From positions 1 to 64,000 of the forward strand of contig PYER01000005.1 in NCBI GenBank assembly GCA_003017855.1: a stretch of DNA of 64,000 bases, written 5' to 3'. Position 1 is the stretch's first letter. Every line of letters starts with the position of its first letter. The notes beneath the pieces are model-generated. The model had not been told where the DNA came from. It made no database searches and saw only the letters and a list, made by a program, of their open reading frames with translations. This DNA comes from a filamentous cyanobacterium CCT1. GTDB lineage: Bacteria; Cyanobacteriota; Cyanobacteriia; Phormidesmidales; Phormidesmidaceae. The position numbers and the translations under genes are program-made. Of the stretch, positions 61,334 to 64,000 are shown one piece after another.

Positions 61334-61942
61334 GTGCAGTTTCTCCCGGGGGACAACAACTCCTCAGCGGCAACCAGTTCTACCGTCCAAGTCTTTTGCC
61401 TAGCATGCCCACCTGCCAGTGCCCATTCCAATTTGCAAGAAAAAGTAACTCGATACTCGGCGGCGATGCCCTGCCAAACTCCCACAGGCAGCAGGTTTAA
61501 TCAAATGAACGACCAAATGAATGACAGGCGACAGCCCCCTCTGCTGGATCGCTCTAGTGTTGACCTGTCACCTCTGAGTTGGAATGTCTAAACTGGACAG
61601 GGGTTCGAGAAAGTAACTGGTTCAGGTAGTTGCCCAACAGTCGATCGCTTCCACTTTCGACAAGATCCGTTCTACGGCCGCCAGCCTGATTGTCTTGAGA
61701 TCAAGTCCCCACTTCATTGATGACGTGCCAGGTTACAAAACTTCGTGAAAAAGCTGTGGTTGGCTAACAGAGTTGAAGCAAATCAAAAGTTTCTCAAGCC
61801 CGGCCAGCTCCGCCCTTTAGCATGCAGAGAGACATGGCTAATGATTTTTTGGCCCTGGCAGTTAATTCGCAAGTTCTAGGTGCATGTCCTTAACATCGAT
61901 AACGTTCTGCACCTTTCGCAACATCTCCGCAGGAGAGTAGCC
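61334..61942. other. Long leader of the cytochrome oxidase operon
   Basis: 609 bp between divergent genes. The ctaC promoter lies here but I cannot place it. Frames inside (for example from 61334) lack protein-like composition. No RNA family or terminator was recognised. Confidence 0.5.
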
Positions 61943-62974
61943 ATGAAACAAATTCCCGCCCCCTTTTGGACGCTGGTTCTCGGTATCGCAGTCACCCTGA
62001 TAAGTCTGTGGGTGGGGCAAAATCACAATCTGCTGCCGGTGCAGGCCTCAGAGCAGGCACCGCTAGTCGATGACCTCTTTGACGTGATGGTTACCATTGG
62101 TACCGCTCTGTTTATTGTGGTGCAGGGCGCGATCGTCTACTCGCTGATCCGCTTTCGCCAGCGCAAAGGGGATGAAACCGACGGCCCCCCGATCGAGGGC
62201 AACTTGCCCCTAGAGGCGTTCTGGACCGCTATTCCCAGCATCATTGTGGTGGGCCTGGGGCTCTACAGCGTGGTGGTGTTCCAGGAGATGGGCGGTTTTT
62301 CGCCGGGCGGGCACCACGGCCATGGCGCTATGGTCGCGATGGCTCCGCAGCAGTCGGTGATCGATGTGGCCCCGCTGATGGCCCAGATGGGCCCCGGTGA
62401 GAATGTCGATGCCGATGTCTACTCCAAGGCTCAGGTATATGGCTTTGGTGCCAGCCCGCTGCTGCAGCTCAACCAGCCCGACGTAACGGTGAATGTGACC
62501 GGCATGCAGTTCGCCTGGATCTTTCGCTACCCAGATACGGGCATTACCGACGGTGAACTGCACATACCGGTCGGTAAAGACGTTCAGCTCAACATTGAGG
62601 CTCAGGACGTGATTCACTCGTTCTGGGTGCCGCAGTTTCGCCTCAAGCAGGATGCCCTGCCCGGTGAACCCGCCGAGCTGCGCTTTGTCGCCACTCGCGA
62701 GGGTACCTATCCAGTGGTTTGCGCTGAGCTATGTGGCGCGTACCACGGCGGCATGCGCACTCAGGTGATCGTGCATTCGCCTGAAGACTACGCCGACTGG
62801 GTCGCCAGTCGGGTGGCCGAGGTTCAAACCACGACAACAGTGGCTCAGCCCCTCGAAACCGCTACCAGCGCTGAGTACCTGGCTGCCATTGCTCCCGATT
62901 TGGCAAAATCTCCAGTTCAAATTGCTCAGATGGACCACGCCCAGATGGCTCAAGGGGCTGCCCAGAATCCCTAG
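61943..62974 (+). CDS. ctaC: Cytochrome c oxidase subunit II
   Basis: 343 residues from the ATG at 61943, with AGGAG 8 bases upstream; the longer frame to 61880 is rejected. Signal-like first helix (FWTLVLGIAVTLISLWVG), second helix (VTIGTALFIVVQGAIVYSLI), third (EAFWTAIPSIIVVGLGLYSV), then the periplasmic CuA cupredoxin with HSFWVPQFRLKQDALPG and the CuA loop CAELCGAYHGGM. It accepts electrons from plastocyanin or cytochrome c. A His/Met-rich linker (GGHHGHGAMVAM) precedes the cupredoxin. It is followed 84 bp later by ctaD. Confidence 0.96.
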   Translation: MKQIPAPFWTLVLGIAVTLISLWVGQNHNLLPVQASEQAPLVDDLFDVMVTIGTALFIVVQGAIVYSLIRFRQRKGDETDGPPIEGNLPLEAFWTAIPSIIVVGLGLYSVVVFQEMGGFSPGGHHGHGAMVAMAPQQSVIDVAPLMAQMGPGENVDADVYSKAQVYGFGASPLLQLNQPDVTVNVTGMQFAWIFRYPDTGITDGELHIPVGKDVQLNIEAQDVIHSFWVPQFRLKQDALPGEPAELRFVATREGTYPVVCAELCGAYHGGMRTQVIVHSPEDYADWVASRVAEVQTTTTVAQPLETATSAEYLAAIAPDLAKSPVQIAQMDHAQMAQGAAQNP

Positions 62975-63058
62975 CTACGCTTTGGCTGGCGGCTGTCTCT
63001 TCAACCGATTTCTCTGGGTTCGCCACAGTTTTTATAGCCCTTTAGCAAGACCCAATTT

Positions 63059-64000
63059 ATGGCTCAAGCAGATGTTTCCATCAAACCCACGGAGGTTCAG
63101 GGCGGCCACGGCCATCCTGACAAGTGGAAATGGTACGACTACTTCACCTTCAACGTTGATCACAAGGTCATTGGTATTCAGTACCTGGTGACGTCGTTTT
63201 TGTTTTACCTGGCGGGCGGCTTTATGGCGGTGCTGATGCGCACCGAGCTAGCTACCCCCGACTCTGACTTTCTCAGCCCCGATCTCTACAACGCCTTTTT
63301 GACCAACCACGGCACAATCATGATCTTTCTGTGGATTGTGCCAGCGGCGATCGGGGGCTTTGGCAACTTCCTGATTCCGCTGATGATTGGGGCGCGGGAT
63401 ATGGCTTTCCCCAAGCTCAACGCCATTGCTTTTTGGCTCAACCCTCCGGCGGGTGCGGTACTGGCCGCTAGCTTTTTCCTGGGCGGTGGGGCCCAGTCGG
63501 GGTGGACCTCGTACCCGCCCCTGAGCGAGATTACCGCTAACCTGCCTCAAACCCTGTGGTGCGTCGCCCTGGTGATGGTGGGTACCTCTTCCATCTTGGG
63601 TTCGGTGAACTTTTTGGTCACGATCTGGAAGATGCGGATACCCAGCATGAAGTGGGACCAGATGCCGCTGTTTTGCTGGGCCATGGTGGCGACGTCGATT
63701 CTGGCGCTGTTTGCGACTCCGGTGCTGGCGGCAGCGCTGATTTTGCTGACTTTCGACATCAACTTTGGCACCTCGTTCTTTAAGCCCGACGCGGGCGGCA
63801 ACGTGGTGGTGTACCAGCACCTGTTCTGGTTTTACTCGCACCCGGCGGTGTACCTGATGATTTTGCCGATTTTCGGCATTATGTCGGAGGTGATTCCGGT
63901 GCACGCGCGGAAGCCGATTTTTGGCTATAAGGCGATCGCCTACTCGTCTCTAACTATCTGCCTGGTGGGGCTGTTCGTGTGGGTGCACCACATGTTTACC
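63059..64000 (+). CDS. ctaD: Cytochrome c oxidase subunit I (3' end beyond window)
   Basis: 314 codons visible from the ATG at 63059; the rest is outside the window. Haem-copper oxidase features: HKVIGIQYL near residue 36, FLTNHGTIMIFLWIVP (haem a His), GFGNFLIPLMIGARDMAFP, and the CuB/Tyr helix LFWFYSHPAVYLMILPIFGIMSEV (His-Pro-x-Val-Tyr), followed by VWVHHMFT at the edge with the CuB His pair. It is the catalytic core of the aa3-type oxidase that reduces O2 to water and pumps protons. Confidence 0.97.
   Translation, partial: MAQADVSIKPTEVQGGHGHPDKWKWYDYFTFNVDHKVIGIQYLVTSFLFYLAGGFMAVLMRTELATPDSDFLSPDLYNAFLTNHGTIMIFLWIVPAAIGGFGNFLIPLMIGARDMAFPKLNAIAFWLNPPAGAVLAASFFLGGGAQSGWTSYPPLSEITANLPQTLWCVALVMVGTSSILGSVNFLVTIWKMRIPSMKWDQMPLFCWAMVATSILALFATPVLAAALILLTFDINFGTSFFKPDAGGNVVVYQHLFWFYSHPAVYLMILPIFGIMSEVIPVHARKPIFGYKAIAYSSLTICLVGLFVWVHHMFT

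Noticed and set aside
61334-61591. 85-codon frame in the cytochrome oxidase leader
   Set aside because: Starts in the leader of the small divergent gene, no ribosome site, no protein-like pattern.
63248-63904. 218-codon open frame antisense to ctaD
   Set aside because: His/Arg/Gln-rich and inside the well conserved oxidase subunit I gene.

Overview
The window reads as a stretch of chromosome from a GC-rich, probably filamentous, non-marine cyanobacterium of the Leptolyngbya/Nodosilinea/Phormidium kind. The evidence is the photosystem I gene psaK, two carboxysome shell genes (ccmK3-ccmK4 type), the myxol-glycoside carotenoid pair cruF-cruG, solanesyl diphosphate synthase, a HetZ-related protein, a group 2 sigma factor of cyanobacterial type, and the HIP1 octamer GCGATCGC scattered through most genes. 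No rRNA, tRNA, CRISPR array, transposase or prophage gene was recognised. One structural RNA, the SRP (4.5S) RNA, lies on the minus strand at about 41967-42061.

Layout. 1-4868: two minus-strand phosphorelay proteins, a REC/HisKA-like/REC/PAS protein (cut by the window edge) and a membrane hybrid kinase with a c-type haem sensor. 5424-8212: a Kef-type antiporter and a Uma2 protein. 8323-10344: a leucine-rich mini-ORF followed by leuA. 10483-17132: mostly small genes (GAF, DUF2945, Uma2, ccmK4, ccmK3, nucleoside hydrolase, SLH lipoprotein, TMEM14). 17672-30676: one co-directional block of nine or ten genes for an exported polysaccharide or glycolipid: five GT2 enzymes, one GT4, a GT-C-like membrane protein, a UDP-galactopyranose-mutase-like flavoprotein, a GMC oxidoreductase and a Wzm/Wzt-type ABC exporter. 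30763-36504: a response regulator with Glu at the phosphoacceptor position, then two overlapping STAND/AAA-like ATPase genes, the second ending in 14 WD40 repeats. 36577-54829: housekeeping genes (psaK, ftsQ, ftsZ, thiD, ffs, a HetZ-related gene, a priming sugar transferase, proB, yqeG, mltG, ruvX, cruF, cruG, CYTH, sds). 54830-57868: long gaps with small ORFs and hairpins around murI. 57869-64000: a group 2 sigma factor, a TPR-PAS-GGDEF protein and the start of a cytochrome c oxidase operon (ctaC, ctaD cut by the edge).

How genes may work together. The polysaccharide block has glycosyltransferases and an exporter but no lipid-linked priming enzyme; the stand-alone sugar transferase at 44325 could supply that step. 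The ccmK3-ccmK4 pair is a satellite shell operon with its own Rho-independent terminator. cruF-cruG complete myxol glycoside synthesis. The two STAND-like ATPases look like one regulated unit because stop and start codons overlap.

Most promising for something undescribed: the overlapping STAND ATPase pair (31625-36504), the leucine-rich leader-like ORF before leuA (8323-8406), the Glu-substituted response regulator, the REC protein with two HisKA-like segments but no visible kinase domain, alternative hairpins between ftsQ and ftsZ, and several small ORFs in the long gaps around murI.
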